From Molossus alvarezi (Eukaryota > Chordata > Mammalia > Chiroptera > Molossidae), in assembly GCA_037176705.1 (NCBI GenBank), contig CM073886.1, positions 12,484,501-12,548,500 of the forward strand: a stretch of 64,000 nucleotides of DNA, read 5' to 3'. Positions 10,286 through 19,525 of the stretch are shown here, in pieces. Both the position numbers and the translations under genes were made by a program. Every line of letters begins with the position of its first letter. Positions within the stretch are counted from its first letter, which is position 1. The notes below the pieces were generated by a model. That model did no database searches. It was not told the origin of the DNA and saw only the letters and a program-made list of their open reading frames with translations.

Positions 10286-12097
10286 GTTTTCACATTTTTA
10301 AAGTGGGGGAGAAATATGTGACAGAGAGCATTTGGTCACAAAGCCTAAAATATTTACTACTGGTTCTTACAGAAAACATATGCAGATCCCTGCTTTATCA
10401 ACCAGGCAGGACTCAGTGTGTCTATCTGGGAGGGGCGCTCTACGCAGATGGAAAACATATGAGGGCTGCAAAATGGGCAGCCAAAACAATCTAGATCATA
10501 GTGAAACAGATTTCTAATGTTCATTATTCTGCTTTCTTCCAGGGTAAAATTGACAAGCAGTGTACTCTTTCAAGGGTGTTCAAATTAGTTTTCTTGACGT
10601 AAGTTTTAGCTATGAAGATTTAATTTCTGAAGATTATGAAAAAAATATAAATCAAATTATATATTGTCTTTAAGATAATTAAATACACTTACTCAAGATC
10701 AATGCCAGATTTAAAGCATAATTCACTGCACGTATGCAATCCTTAAAAACTCTCCAGCCCCCTCCCTGCCATTAAAAGCTACTCTGGGGAGCACAGCAGC
10801 TACCAGGAGACAGAGTGGGAGGTGCCCACCATACCAGGATGACTAGAGTAGCTTCTCTGGGCTCCCACTCCCTCCCCATTGAAGGAGCCCCAGGAGGGGA
10901 CTTCCTGCTCTCCAAGGTGCAGTGAATGTCTGTATGGGATTCTGAACCCCTCAACTCCTTCCCAAGCACTGCCCACTGGGGAGGCCACACTGCCAGCACG
11001 GCACTGCTCTTACTGTATGGGGACAAACATGCAGTCAGGATGATTCTAACCCCACTTTAACATATGGATAGCCTAGTGAAGCTGCCACCTTGCCCCTTAA
11101 AGACACATTATAAGACACTTGGTGTGTCGTGACCCCTGTCCCAGACAGCTGCACACTTGCCAGCTCAGCAGCTTCATTGGAAGGTAGGGCTGTAACATTC
11201 TCCTCAGAGCTCTGGTCTGGGTGGAAAAGATTAAGCCTTGGTTCAGAGCAGGGCAGAGAGAGGCTGTGATGGCCTCTCCCTCCTATCACTGCCTCGGTAT
11301 CCCTGGTTATCAGGGTACCAGATGGGTACTGCAGTACAGCTGGCTCAGCGATCTAATGGGGGTAGGGGCATTCAAGGGGACAGGTGTCAAGGAACAAGTG
11401 CATCGGATACATTTAAAACATGTTTACATGTCCTTAGGGGTTTGTTCAGATGTCCTGAGCCACCAATTTCTTGGTTTCTCCATATACTTTAACAGGACAC
11501 TTAAAAATTCCTCTATGGAATTAGGCAGTGTCCTTAGACAAGTATGTCCAAAGTAAATGAACTACTAAGGTGGTCCGTTGTTTTTGTCATGTGGTTGAAA
11601 TGCTGAGTGCAATAGCCCCCACTACAATTTAGATAAAACACATGATCCTATTTTTTGCATCTAACATGTATTCAAATATGTCATAATTTTACATTCCAAA
11701 TTCTTGACTATTCCTACATTTCTGACTCTCAGTATAAACGAAGATGAACAGAATTATCAGGGGAAAAATATTTTTAAATTTTTACATCTTCCCTTTAGCA
11801 AACATATTTTCTTGGAAAGAATTAAGATACTTTTCAAGAAAATTGAAAAATGGGTAGACAGATTAACTTTCATTTTAGTAACAGAGTATTGGGGGAGAGG
11901 AAAACCAGATGCTACAAATGGTATCCATCTTGTGCTTCCAGCCACGTGTGGACGTCTGCGGAGCTGCAGCTAGCCATAACCATTTTATATGATACTGTAT
12001 ATTCATGGCAGACACTGTTTGAAATCCCAGAAATTTCAAGTAAGAAGTTGCTAAAAACATGTCAACATTTTATCTTACAGATTCAAAATAAAGGAAT
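10286..12097. other. Intron 3, SINE-free stretch
   Basis: About 1.8 kb with no recognisable repeat or exon. The stretch 10550-10700 and 11570-12090 is AT-rich. Confidence 0.45.
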
Positions 12098-12245
12098 ATA
12101 AATATGCACAACCAATGGACACAGACATTAGGTTGGGGAAAGCAGAAGGGGGTGGATGGGAGTGGGAAGGGGGGGGGGTCAATGGGGAAAAAAGGAGGAC
12201 ATCTGTAATACTTTCAATAATTAAAATTTTTTTCTACAGAAAAAA
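12098..12245 (+). mobile_element. LINE-1 3' end fragment
   Basis: The L1 3' UTR signature CACAACCAATGGACACAGAC, a long G-run and GTCAATGGGG followed by ACATCTGTAATACTTTCAAT and an A/T-rich tail are present. Confidence 0.75.
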
Positions 12246-12500
12246 ATAAATAAAAATTTTGGATAGGCTGTTCTCTAAAAAAAATAAAAATAAAATAAAG
12301 GAAAATAAAATGGTCCATGAGACACTCCTGAAGGAACAGATCCATCTAGTGATGTCACCGCATGGTCATTGAAAGGGGAGAAAGAGACCAAGACTTGCAA
12401 TGATTGGGGACTGGCTAAGTTTGGTTCAGAAATAGCTTATGATAACCTACCTTGTACACTAAAATTGAGGTGTCAGAAGAATACTTAAAGACACAGGTAA
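12246..12500. other. Intron 3, short unassigned gap
   Basis: An A-rich patch (12240-12310) and nothing else that I recognise. Confidence 0.4.
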
Positions 12501-12620
12501 ATAATGGGCAGGGAACGTGAATAGACACTTCTCCAAAAAAGGTATACAAATGACCAAAAGACATATGAAAATATGCCCAATGTCACTAATCATCAGAAAG
12601 GCAAATTAAAAGCACTATGA

Positions 12621-13092
12621 GCCCGGCCGGAGTGGCTCAGTGGTTGAGCGTCGACCCATGCACCAAGAGGTTGCTAATTCGATTCCCGGTCACAGCACAT
12701 GCCCAGGTTGCGGGCCCAATCCCCAGTGGGGGACATGCAGGAGGCAGCCAATCAATGTTCTTTCTTAAATTTTTTTTTTTTTATCCTCATCTGAGGACAT
12801 TTTTCCATTTTTTGTACACACACAGTGGAGGGAGAGAGAGGAAGAGAGAGGGAGGGAAACATCGATGTGAAAGGGCCACATCGAGTGGCTGCCACCCGCA
12901 CGACCAACCAGGGCCGGGGACAAACTGCAACCGAGGTACATGCCCTTAGCGGGAACCGAACCCGGGTCTCTCCGGACCGCAGGTGGACGCTCTAACCGCT
13001 GAGCCAAACCGGCCAGGGCTCAATGTTCTTTCTAATCAATGTTTCTATCTCCCTCTCCCTCCCCCTTCTTCTCTAAAATCAATTTTAAAAAA
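12621..13092 (+). mobile_element. Ves-B SINE, split by a nested Ves-A
   Basis: The head GCCCGGCCGGAGTGGCTC is at the left, and the end CTAAAATCAATTTTA at 13073. Target duplication AGCACTATGAG / AGCATTGTGAG flanks the whole. A Ves-A sits at 12766-13018. Confidence 0.88.
12766..13018 (-). mobile_element. Ves-A SINE nested in Ves-B
   Basis: Reversed tail TATCCTCATCTGAGGACA to reversed head GAGCCAAACCGGCCAGGGC. A perfect 13-base duplication CAATGTTCTTTCT lies at 12753-12765 and 13021-13033. Confidence 0.93.
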
Positions 13093-13401
13093 AGCATTGT
13101 GAGATATCACCTCGCACCTGTCAGAATGGCTATCATCAATAAATCAACTAACAAGTGTTGGCAAGGATGTGGAGAAAAAGGAACCCTTGAGCAGCCACTA
13201 TGGAAAACAGTATGGAGGGTCCTCAAAAAATTTTAAATGAAACTGCCTTATGATCTAGCATTTTCAGTCTTGGGTATATATCTGAAGAAACTCAAAATGC
13301 TGATTCAAAAGAATATATATACACCCTTATGTTCATAGCAGCGGTGTTTACAATAGCCAAGATCGAGAAGCAACCCAAGTGTCCATAAATAGACAAGTGC
13401 A

Positions 13402-13650
13402 ACCCTGGCCAGTTTGGCTCAGCGGTTAGAGCGTCGGCCTGCGGTCCGGAGAGACCCGGGTTCGGTTCCCACTAAGGGCACGTACTTCGGTTGCAGTTTG
13501 TCCTCGGCCCTGGTTGGTCGTGCGGGTGGCAGCCACTCGATGTGTCCCTTCACGTCGATGTTTCTCTCTCTCTCTCCCTTCCTCTCTCTCCTTCCCGCTC
13601 TATCTGTACAAAAAATGGAAAAATATCCTCGAGTGAGGATAAAAAAAAAA
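13402..13650 (+). mobile_element. Ves-A SINE
   Basis: Near-consensus copy in L1, ending TCCTCGAGTGAGGATA11. ATAGACAAGTGCA is duplicated at 13389-13401 and 13651-13663. Confidence 0.93.
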
Positions 13651-13683
13651 ATAGACAAGTGCATAAAAAAGTTGTGGTATATC

Positions 13684-13923
13684 GCCCTGGCCAGTTTGGC
13701 TCAGCGGTTAGATCATTGGCCTGCGGTCCAGAGAGACCTGGGTTCGGTTCCCGCTAGGGGCACGTACCTCGGTTGCAGTTTGTCCCTGGCCCTGGTTGGG
13801 TAGTGTGGGTGGCAACAACTCGATGTGTCCCTTTCACATCGATGTTTCTCTCTCTCTCTCCCTCCCACTCTATCTGAACAAAATATCAAAAAAATGTCCT
13901 CGGGTGAGGATATTAAAAAAAAA
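13684..13923 (+). mobile_element. Ves-A SINE
   Basis: Near-consensus, ending TCCTCGGGTGAGGATATT plus A-tail. AAAAAAGTTGTGGTATAT precedes it (13665-13682) and follows it (from about 13921). Confidence 0.93.
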
Positions 13924-13938
13924 AAAAGTTGTGGTATA

Positions 13939-14027
13939 TTCTCTCTTTCTCCCATTTTTTTCATGTGGGAGTCAACCAAATTTTCAGTGGCCTTGCTTCA
14001 GAAAGGCAGATTATATTAAAAAAAAAA
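13939..14027 (+). mobile_element. Short retroposed RNA with U5-snRNA-like 3' end, copy 2
   Basis: About 80 bases from ATTCTCTCTTTCTCCC to TTATATT, then an A-tail. It carries a CTCCCAT...ATGTGGGAG hairpin, CAACCAAATTTTCAG in place of an Sm site, and the stem-loop GCCTTGC TTCA GAAAGGC. AAAGTTGTGGTA stands on both sides, so it is a separate retroposition. It is clearly homologous to copy 1 at 806-897. Confidence 0.5.
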
Positions 14028-14040
14028 AAAAGTTGTGGTA

Positions 14041-14280
14041 GCCCAGGCCAGTTTGGCTCAGCAGTTAGAGTGTCGGCCCGTGGTCCAGAGAGACCTGGGT
14101 TCGGTTCCCACTAAAGGCACATACCTTGGTTGCAGTTTGTCTCTGGCCCAGGTTGAGGTCGTGTGGGTGGCAGCCACTCGATGTGTCTCTCTCACATCAA
14201 TGTTTCTCTCTCTCTCTCCCTCCTGCTCTATCTGAAGATAAATGAAAAAATGTCCTCGGGTGAGGATTAAAAAAAAAAAA
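14041..14280 (+). mobile_element. Ves-A SINE
   Basis: It starts GCCCAGGCCAGTTTGGC and ends TCCTCGGGTGAGGATT plus A-tail. GTTGTGGTA precedes it (14032) and GGTTGTGGTA follows it (14281), the third re-use of this target. Confidence 0.93.
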
Positions 14281-14547
14281 GGTTGTGGTACACAATGGAA
14301 TATTACTCAGCCATAATAAAAGAATGAAATCTTACCATTTAGGACAGCATGGTTGGATCTAGAGGGTATTACGCTAACTGAAATAAGTCAGAGAAAGAAA
14401 AATACCATATGATTTCACTTATATGTGGAATCTAAAGAACAAAATAAACTAACAAACAAAACAGAAACAGACTCACAGATACAGAGAACAGACTGATGGT
14501 TGCCAGAGGGGACAGGGGTTGGGGGACTGGATGAAAAAGGTAAAGAT

Positions 14548-14658
14548 CCCTGGCCAGTTTGGCTCAGCGGTTGAGCATCAGCCTGCAGACCAGAGAGTCC
14601 CAGGTTCGGTTCCCGCTAGGGGCACATACCACAAAAAAAAGAAAAAGAAAAAAAAAAA
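14548..14658 (+). mobile_element. Mini-Ves (tRNA part only)
   Basis: Only the tRNA-like head is present: CCCTGGCCAGTTTGGCTC to GGTTCGGTTCCCGC, ending GGCACATACC then an A-rich tail. The 14-base duplication GAAAAAGGTAAAGA at 14533-14546 and 14659-14672 shows this is a complete insertion, not a truncation. Confidence 0.85.
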
Positions 14659-14813
14659 GAAAAAGGTAAAGAAATTAAGACCTTGGTAGTTACAAAATAG
14701 TCAAGCGATGTAAAGTACAACACACAAAATATAGTTAGTAATATTGTAATAACTATGCATGGTGCCAGTAGGTATGGAATATCAGGGGGAACAGTGGGTA
14801 AAGTATATGACTG

Positions 14814-15042
14814 TTACCTTGGCTGGTGTCACTCAGTAGTTAGAATGTCAGCCCAGGGAACAAAGGGTTGAAGGTTCGATTCTCAGTCAAGGGCACATAC
14901 CTGGGTTGCATGTTCGGCCCTGGCTCTAGTTGGGGCGCATGTGGGAGGCAACTGAATGATGTGTCTTCTCTTTCTCTCCACCTCACCCCCCAATTCCTCC
15001 CTTCCACTGTCTCTGGAAATCAATGTAAAAAATATCCTTGAT
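14814..15042 (+). mobile_element. Ves SINE, older A-like
   Basis: The head reads TACCTTGGCTGGTGTCACTC, with GGTTCGATTCTCAGTCAAGG. The end AATCAATGTAAAAAATATCC lacks a clear A-tail because the next SINE abuts it. Confidence 0.8.
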
Positions 15043-15295
15043 GCCCGGGCTGGTTTGGCTCAGCACTTAGAGCGTCAGCCTGCGGTCCAGAGAGACCCGG
15101 GTTTGGTTCCCACTAAGGGCACGTACCTCGGTTGTAGTTGGTCCTGGCCCTGGTTGGTCGTGCAAGTGGCAGCTACTTGATGTGTCCCTTTCATGTCAAT
15201 GTTTCTCTCCCTCTCTCTCCCTCCCACTCTATCTGAACAAAAAATGGAAAAGTGTCCTTGGGTGAGGATAAAAAAAAAAAGAAAAGAAAAAGAAA
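15043..15295 (+). mobile_element. Ves-A SINE
   Basis: Head GCCCGGGCTGGTTTGGCTC, end TCCTTGGGTGAGGATA10 followed by an AG-mixed tail. Confidence 0.9.
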
Positions 15296-15305
15296 GGCTT
15301 ATTAA

Positions 15306-15560
15306 GCTCTGGCTGGTTGCTCATCGGTTAGAGCAGTGGATTCCCGGTCAAGGGCATGTACTTGGGTTGCAGATTCGAGCCCTGGTTGGGGTTGTGTGGG
15401 AGGCAACCAACTGATGTGTCTCTCTTGCACCAATGTCTCTCTCTCCCACTCCCTCCCTTCCACTCTAAAAAAAAAATGAGTAAGATATCAAAATAAAACC
15501 AAAACAAAACAAAATCAATAGCAAAATATCTGCGGGTGAGGATTAACAAAAAAATAAAAT
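15306..15560 (+). mobile_element. Ves-A SINE with internal deletion in the head
   Basis: The tRNA-like part lacks the anticodon-arm region: TTAGAGCAGTGGATTCCCGG joins directly. An extra A/C-rich block (about 15467-15528) lies before the GGGTGAGGATTAAC end. Confidence 0.78.
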
Positions 15561-15561
15561 A

Positions 15562-15767
15562 GCCCGGCTGGTGTAGTTCAGTTGCTGAGCGTCAACCCAT
15601 GCACCAAGAGGTCACCAGTTAGATTCCTGGTCAGGGCACATACTCAGGTTGTGGGCCCGATCCCCAGTGGGGGGCATGGTGGAGGCGGCCAATCGATGTT
15701 CTCTCTCATCAATATTTCTATCTCTCCCTTCCTCTCTCTCTAAAAATCAATAAAGAAGAAAAATTCG
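15562..15767 (+). mobile_element. Ves-B SINE, left of a tandem pair
   Basis: GCCCGGCTGGTGTAGTTC to AAAAATCAATAAAGAAGAAAA. Its middle GGGGCATGGTGGAGGCGGCC is shared almost exactly with the next copy. Confidence 0.87.
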
Positions 15768-15974
15768 TCCAGCTGGTATGGTGCAGTGGCTGAGCGTCGA
15801 CCCATGCACCAAGAGGTCACCAGTTCAATTCCCAGTCAGGACACATGCCCAGGTTGTGGGCCCAATCCCCAGTGGGGGGCATGGTGGAGGCGGCCAATCG
15901 ATGTTCTCTTTCATCAATATTTCTATCTCTCCCTCTCACTTCCTCTCTCTCTAAAATCAATAAAGAAAAAAAAA
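15768..15974 (+). mobile_element. Ves-B SINE, right of a tandem pair
   Basis: It begins TCCAGCTGGTATGGTGCAG and ends AAAATCAATAAAGA9. AAAATTC joints on both sides would fit a target duplication. Confidence 0.87.
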
Positions 15975-16079
15975 TTCAGTGAGTATATACTCTAAATGTG
16001 CATGTTATAAAAAAATAAAATAAATACAAATGGCACATTAAGTGGGACACAATTTATTTATTTATTATTATTATTTTCT

Positions 16080-16331
16080 TAATTCTCACACGAGGATATT
16101 CTTCCATTGATTTTTAGATATTTAGATAAAGTGGGAGGGAGGAAGCGGGGGAGAGGAAGAAAGAGAGGGAGGGAGAGAGAGAGAGACACACACATACACA
16201 CACTGACTGGCTCCCAACTAGGGCCAGAGGTTGAACCTGCAACCAAGGTACAAGCCCTTGACCAGGAATCAAACCCATGACTCTTCGGTCCAAGAGCCAG
16301 TATTCCAACCACTGAGCCAAAATGGCTAGGG
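16080..16331 (-). mobile_element. Ves-A SINE, diverged
   Basis: Reversed tail TTCTCACACGAGGATA, GA/CA-rich middle, reversed head GAGCCAAAATGGCTAGGGC. AAGTGGGACACAA occurs before it (16040) and after it (16334). Confidence 0.82.
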
Positions 16332-16351
16332 CTAAGTGGGACACAACTTTA

Positions 16352-16562
16352 TTTTTTTTAAAAACATTTTTTTTCTTACTGATTTTAGAGAGAGAGGACA
16401 GGAGAGGGAGAGAGCGATAGAAACATTGATAAGAGAGAGCACTGACTGGCTGCCTCCTACATGTTCCCCTGGGACTGGGTCCACAACCTGGGCATGTGCT
16501 ATGACCCGGATTCGAAATGGCAACCTCTTGGTGCATGCATTGACAAGCCACACCAGCCAGTA
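16352..16562 (-). mobile_element. Ves-B SINE
   Basis: Reversed tail TTCTTACTGATTTTAGAG to AGCCACACCAGCCAG. GACACAA again follows, so this is a second insertion at the same target. Confidence 0.8.
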
Positions 16563-16648
16563 GAGACACAATTTTAAAGTATGTGTTCACCTACAAAAAT
16601 ATGGGTTTAGTAGCCCTTTTTTCTTCTTATTTAAATCTATGACTCCTA

Positions 16649-16890
16649 GCCCTGGCCAGTTTGGCTCAGCGGTTAGAGCATCAGCCTGCGGTCCAGAGAA
16701 ACCCGGGTTCGGTTCCCATGAAGGACACGTACCTCGGTTGTGATTTGTTCCCGGCCCTGGTTGGGTCGTGCAGGGGGCAGCCACTCGATGTGTCCCTTTC
16801 ACGTCGATGTTTCTCTCTCGCTCTCTTTCCCTCCCACTCTATCTGAACAAAACATGGAAAAATGTCCTCGGGTGAGGATTAAAATAAATA
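16649..16890 (+). mobile_element. Ves-A SINE
   Basis: Near-consensus, ending TCCTCGGGTGAGGATT with an AAAT-type tail. TCTATGACTCCT is duplicated at both edges. Confidence 0.92.
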
Positions 16891-17053
16891 AAATAAATCT
16901 ATGACTCCTCCAACTTTTCACATGAAATAACAAGCTAAATGGGAAAGAAGTCTCCCTGTGACCAGCTGATAGTTTGCTGCCCCAGCCCAGCTAGGAGTCC
17001 TAGCCACGACCCTATAAGGTCTCAGTCTTGTGGAGAAAGAACCCTGCAGTCAG

Positions 17054-17292
17054 GCCCTGAACAGTTTGGCTCAGTAGACAGAGCATCAGCCTGCGGTCCG
17101 GAGAGACCCGGGTTTGGTTCCCGCTAAGGGCACATACCTCGGTTGCAGTTTGTCCCCGGCCCTGGTTGGGTCGTGTGGGTGGCAACCACTTGATGTGTCC
17201 CTTTCACATCTATGTTTCTTTCTCTCTCTCCCTTTCTCCCACTATCTGAACGAAATATTGAAAAATGTCCTCAGGTGAGGATAAAAAAAAAG
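17054..17292 (+). mobile_element. Ves-A SINE
   Basis: Head GCCCTGAACAGTTTGGC, end TCCTCAGGTGAGGATA9. AACCCTGCAGTCA is duplicated at both edges. Confidence 0.92.
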
Positions 17293-17305
17293 GAACCCTG
17301 CAGTC

Positions 17306-17900
17306 AGTCAGTGGGCTCACGCTGCTCACTGTCATGGCCAAAGGCTTCCTGGCCCTGAGGCTGGAAGGTACTTAGAAGTCAGCCCCCACCCCTAGGTTCT
17401 GACCCTGAGCAGATATTTTCCATCAGTGCTGGTCAGATGCAAATGGCAAAAAGACCAAGGGCTAGGCAAATCTGACATCATGCGCAGCAAGGTCAAGACC
17501 CCAAATGACCTCAGTGGGTGGCACAGGTAATGTTCTGATCTAGTAAGACAGTATTTGACACCATCAAGCTTCTACTGTGCACTTGTGTCCCAACAAGCCA
17601 CTTGCCAACATGAAGAAAGTGTCAGGAAAACAAGCAATTTCCCCAAAGGGAGGGCTTCCCTGGAGAAGACAATGATAAATTTGCTGTCACCACTGAGGGA
17701 CACAGAGGCCTTTGGACATGTGAAGCCCTAGTTGCAGTTTCTGAAACATCCAGACACTAAACCAGCACAGAATCATGCTGCACCAACTTCCTCTCTTGCT
17801 CCCATTTCCCTATCCCCCTCCCATGGTGAGATGATAAGAACTGCTCACCTGTATGGCAATTTCTAAATTTATTTTATGGATTATTATTGTTTTTAAGTAT
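17306..17900. other. Intron 3, no recognisable element
   Basis: Mixed-composition sequence with no SINE, L1 or exon that I can identify. Confidence 0.45.
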
Positions 17901-17908
17901 GTTTTTAC

Positions 17909-18103
17909 CTTTTTTTTTTTTTAGAGAGAGAGAGAGAGAGAGAGAAACATCAATGTGAGGGAGATACATAGATTGGCTGCCTCCTGCACACCCCATACTG
18001 GGGGTCGAGCCCGCAACAGGGGCATGTGCCCTGACTGGGAATCAAATTAGGACTTTTCAGCCCATGGGACAACTCTCAATCCACTAAGCCACACCAGCTG
18101 GGG
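17909..18103 (-). mobile_element. Ves-B-like SINE
   Basis: Starts in a T-run and an (AG)n block at 17923-17944, ends AAGCCACACCAGCTGGGG. Confidence 0.8.
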
Positions 18104-18105
18104 TA

Positions 18106-18352
18106 TTATTTATTTATTTTAGATAGAGTGGGAAGGAGGAAGGGAGAGGGCAAGAGAGAGAGAGACAGAGACAGAGACACAGAGAGAGAGAAACACTGAT
18201 GTGAAAGACATTGATTGGTTGCCTTCTGCACGACCCCAACTGGGGCCAGGGATCAAACCCACAACCCAGGCATGTGCGCTTGAGTCGAATCAAATCAGCA
18301 AATCTTTCGTCCACAGGCTGACGCTCTAACCACTGAACTAAACTGGCCAGGA
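18106..18352 (-). mobile_element. Ves-A SINE
   Basis: Reversed head is ACTAAACTGGCCAGGAC. CAATTTCTAAATTTA stands before the pair of SINEs (17860) and after this one (18355). Confidence 0.83.
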
Positions 18353-18660
18353 CACAATTTCTAAATTTAAAAAATTGACAAGTGCAGAAGAGTGTCGACA
18401 AGAATGCACCTGTACAGCAGTGTAGCCTTTCAGGGATGGCACCAAGGTCACATCTGCCTGGCTGCGAACCAGTGCTGATCTTTAAAGTGAACCACCAGAC
18501 TATAAAAACCAAAGAGAACATCAGAACCAAAGTGCTCCAGCCTAGGTAGCCCTGGAATTTGTTTAAATGTTACCCCATGGTTTCTCCTCTTTCAAAGGTT
18601 ACTGTAGCATCAGCCTCAGAGAGAAGCAACTAACAAAAAACTCAATTCTAGTTTATGTGA

Positions 18661-18875
18661 GGATGTTTTAATATGTTTTTATTGATTTCAGACAGATGAA
18701 GGGAGAGGGAGAGAGAGAGAAAAACACCAATGAGAAACACTGATTGGCTGCCTCCTGCACACCCCCTACTGGGGATCAAGCTCACAACCTGGGCATATGC
18801 CCCAAACAGGAGTCGAACTGGCGACCACCCAGTGCATAGCATAACGTTCAACCAACTGAGCCATACCAGCTGGGT
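18661..18875 (-). mobile_element. Ves-B SINE
   Basis: Reversed tail TTTTTATTGATTTCAGACAG to reversed head GAGCCATACCAGCTGGG. TTATGTGAGGAT / TTATGTTAGGAT mark the joints. Confidence 0.85.
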
Positions 18876-18886
18876 TATGTTAGGAT

Positions 18887-19079
18887 TTTTTTTTTTAATC
18901 CTCACTCGAGAATACATTCCATTTATCTTCAGCTGGGGGGTAGGGGTACTGGCTGCCTCATGCAGGACCCCAACCAGGGCCAGGGACCTAACTGCAACTG
19001 AGGTTACCTGCCCTTGAACCACAACTCTTTGCTTTGGTTCATGGGTGGACACTCTAACTGCTAAGCCAAACTGGCCAGG
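18887..19079 (-). mobile_element. Ves-A SINE, shortened
   Basis: Reversed tail AATCCTCACTCGAGAATA, reversed head AAGCCAAACTGGCCAGGG. The GA-rich middle is mostly missing. TTATGTTAGGATTTTT is duplicated at both sides. It lies 187 bases downstream of exon 3. Confidence 0.83.
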
Positions 19080-19265
19080 GTTATGTTAGGATTTTTAATG
19101 ATACTTCCTGCAACACAGCTGGTCTGTCTATACACCAGATGTACTAACATCAAGTTGGGAGAAGGGACACAAGTCACTTTCAATGCAGACAAAGCCCCCA
19201 GCTGGGACTGGCACAGGCTGCTGTGCTCCACGAGGGCTGCACTCACCCAGGCAGGGGAGACTTAC

Positions 19266-19406
19266 ACACTGCTGTCAGTGAGGGACAGGCTGTCCGCATC
19301 GCTGGAGAGGCTCTGCTGCTCACTGTCATTGGTGCTGGTGGCCGGAGCAAGGGCATAGCCAGAGTTGACGTAGTAGGGGTTGACAGGCTCCCGCCAGGAT
19401 CCATAT
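19266..19406 (-). CDS. AXIN1: AXIN1 exon 3 (linker between RGS and GSK3-binding region)
   Basis: The exon is 141 bases: one base completing the split arginine codon, 46 codons, and two bases (GT) of a split valine codon. It encodes [20 protein letters not shown] followed by a Ser/Thr/Asp-rich stretch ([15 protein letters not shown]), corresponding to about residues 294-340 in human. This is a conserved, probably disordered segment between the RGS domain and the GSK3-interaction helix; in the human protein it falls within the reported p53-interaction region (family knowledge). Acceptor is CCTTGTTTGCAG, donor is GTAAGT. An antisense L1 ends its 5' side only about 120 bases upstream of the acceptor, and a Ves-A begins about 190 bases downstream of the donor. 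Confidence 0.95.
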
Positions 19407-19525
19407 CTGCAAACAAGGAAGGCATGTCAGCAGCAGCAACATCTTCCTACATTAATCCACATTTTCAGAATCATACGGATATTCTTACATATGAACTACA
19501 AATGCAAACAATTCAAGAAAGACAG

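Larger units (their letters stand above)
12503..14545 (+). mobile_element. LINE-1 ORF2 end and 3' UTR, broken up by seven insertions
   Basis: L1 sequence is visible at 12503-12620 (AGACACTTCTCCAAAAAAGG), 13093-13401 (ORF2 C-terminus: [20 protein letters not shown]), 13651-13683 and 14281-14545 (CACAATGGAATATTACTCAG). Ves-B, Ves-A and a short retroposon interrupt it; removing them restores a continuous L1 3' end. Stop codons and insertions make it non-functional. Confidence 0.8.

Noticed and set aside
13414..13803. Repeated MAQRLERRPAVRRDPGSVP-type open frames across the window
   Set aside because: The same frame appears in most plus-orientation Ves-A copies; it is read-through of the tRNA-like head, not a gene family.
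16114..16590. 158-codon open frame on the minus strand
   Set aside because: It runs through two adjacent Ves SINEs; the wording VAQWLE..., SLSLSPSLS recurs in many Ves copies and reflects the tRNA head and CT block.
12621..16890. CRISPR-like regular repeats
   Set aside because: Repeats are about 240-base SINEs in a mammalian intron with A-tails; spacing and content do not fit.
19243..19425. 60-codon minus-strand open frame over exon 3
   Set aside because: It overlaps AXIN1 exon 3 in the wrong frame and reads into both introns.
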